In this document: one piece after another, positions 63,212 through 64,000 of the stretch
Position numbering within the stretch: position 1 is the stretch's first letter
How the letters are laid out: each line of letters begins with the position of its first letter
Assembly (NCBI RefSeq): GCF_007004725.1
Contig: NZ_ML660162.1
Location: 372,001 to 436,000, forward strand
Origin: Aliikangiella coralliicola
GTDB taxonomy: Bacteria; Pseudomonadota; Gammaproteobacteria; Enterobacterales; Kangiellaceae
Length of the DNA stretch: 64,000 nucleotides
Direction: 5' to 3'
The notes under the pieces: generated by a model
Database searches by the model: none
What the model was told of the DNA's origin: nothing
What the model saw: only the letters and a program-made list of their open reading frames with translations
Program-made: the position numbers and the translations under genes

Positions 63212-64000
63212 CTATTCTATTTTAATTGCACCTTTGGCATTTTTTATTGCTCTTTCTGCATCTGCCTTCAATTTCAACGCCGCTCGATGCCCTGGAACAA
63301 ACTCTAGTGCTGACTCTGACTTAGCAATTGCGCAACTGTAGTCGTATTTGCTAAAACAACGTCGCCCATCTTTAAGAATATTATTCGCTTTATCCAGATT
63401 TTGTTGTTGTTGACCTTGTGCATAAGTCGCGTTCTGGATAATCGCAGTCGCACCTGAGTGTTCGCTTTTAATTTTCAGAGCTTCCTCTGCGTTTTCGATA
63501 GCACACGGATAATTTTGTTGCTGAAAACAACCTTCTGCTTTTTCAAGATAACTAGCAAAGCTAAGTTCTTCAGCATCCAGGGCAGCCTGCGCCTGAATTG
63601 CCAAGGTACGCGCGACCTTGTGATCAGGGTCTAACTGTAATACTTTATTGGTGTTTTCCTTTACACAAATATAGTCACTCTGGGTCAGGCATTGGTTAGC
63701 GGTCGTTAATGATTTTTGAATCGCTAATTGCATTTGTTGCTCAGCATAGTCAGCCTTTGCCTTTTGCAATAATGCATTTGCCTCAATATTGTCAGGTGCC
63801 ATTTTCAAAACAGCATTAGCACTACTAATTGCGCAGTCAAAATCACGCTGTTGGTAGCAATTTTCTGCCGTGTTTAGTGTTTCATCAACCAAAACTTTTA
63901 GTTCATCTGGTCTGAAAAACGCACTATAGAGAAAACCACTCAGCACAACTAACAATACGATACTCGCCGTTCTAAAAATAGGGAACTTAGGCGTAACCGT
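63212..64000 (-). CDS. TPR-like repeat protein with membrane helix, 5' end outside window
   Basis: The frame is open from the stop at 63212 to the window edge. A TTG at 63955 can be read as a start, but the upstream codons continue in frame (TVTPKFPIFRTASIV), so the gene is probably longer and truncated here. A membrane helix (IVLLVVLSGFLYSAFF) is followed by at least four TPR-like repeats. Each begins AxxCFxxxDYxCAIxxAxxAL and ends near PDHxxA. Every repeat has a CX7C pair (CYQQRDFDC, CLTQSDYIC, CFQQQNYPC, CFSKYDYSC), which suggests disulfide-stapled repeats in the periplasm. The N-terminal part, possibly a signalling domain, is unseen. Confidence 0.8.
   Translation of the reverse strand, partial: TVTPKFPIFRTASIVLLVVLSGFLYSAFFRPDELKVLVDETLNTAENCYQQRDFDCAISSANAVLKMAPDNIEANALLQKAKADYAEQQMQLAIQKSLTTANQCLTQSDYICVKENTNKVLQLDPDHKVARTLAIQAQAALDAEELSFASYLEKAEGCFQQQNYPCAIENAEEALKIKSEHSGATAIIQNATYAQGQQQQNLDKANNILKDGRRCFSKYDYSCAIAKSESALEFVPGHRAALKLKADAERAIKNAKGAIKIE

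Overview
The window is chromosomal DNA from a marine-type gammaproteobacterium of moderate-to-low GC. The housekeeping genes (sbcB, uvrD, ubiK, pepQ-fadB-fadA, a yihG-like acyltransferase, an IMPACT/YigZ protein, an AlgZ/FimS-type kinase) are recognisably gammaproteobacterial. The secreted peptidases, amylase, lectin-bearing enzymes and many c-di-GMP proteins suit a heterotrophic, surface-associated marine bacterium, possibly near the Kangiellaceae/Aliikangiella; that placement is inference. No rRNA, tRNA, CRISPR array, phage or complete insertion sequence was seen. The one mobile element is a 159-bp MITE with perfect terminal inverted repeats and a TA duplication.

Layout. 1-7.2 kb: 3'-truncated LytS/AlgZ-family kinase, an exported propeller-amidohydrolase, a small lipoprotein, exonuclease I and a DUF523 protein. 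7.4-12 kb (minus): an S9 peptidase and the TIGR03545/TIGR03546 pair. 12.3-17.3 kb: a 2OG-Fe(II) oxygenase, a chemoreceptor, a candidate small RNA with an anti-Shine-Dalgarno loop, and a secreted repeat-propeller protein. 17.5-28 kb: uvrD, an exported hydratase-like protein, an aldehyde dehydrogenase, a GGDEF-EAL protein, ubiK, a yihG-like acyltransferase, sirB2-like and yigZ-like genes, and pepQ. 28.4-31.7 kb: fadBA under a promoter with a PsrA-like palindrome. 31.7-37.4 kb: an AraC regulator divergent from an exported protein and an AhpD-like protein, a GAF-GGDEF cyclase, and a TetR regulator whose palindromic operator recurs in front of a hydrolase and in the TetR/peroxiredoxin divergent region. 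37.6-40.8 kb: the MITE, an ECF sigma factor, a membrane anti-sigma with extracytoplasmic HEAT repeats, and an exported DUF4097 beta-helix protein. 40.9-51.7 kb: small proteins, an M20 peptidase, a GH13 amylase with CBM20 behind two LacI-type operators, a 1189-residue two-component-propeller receptor with a degenerate GGDEF domain, a glsB-like/DUF3185 operon, and a PI-PLC/C-type lectin/bulb lectin exoenzyme. 52-61 kb: a PilZ protein, then an operon of a three-receiver hybrid kinase, CheR, REC-PAS-GGDEF-EAL and a periplasmic solute-binding-like protein. 61-64 kb (minus): a NADAR-RibA fusion, a lipoprotein and the end of a membrane-anchored TPR protein with regular CX7C pairs.

Themes. Five proteins carry GGDEF, EAL or PilZ c-di-GMP domains with key motifs retained, and a sixth has a dead GGDEF. 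The least familiar units are the kinase-CheR-GGDEF/EAL-binding protein operon, the sigma/HEAT anti-sigma/beta-helix unit, the TIGR03545/03546 pair and the candidate small RNA. Start codons were reassigned where a better-placed ATG has a clear ribosome binding site. Functions are assigned by motif recognition alone; no database search was run.
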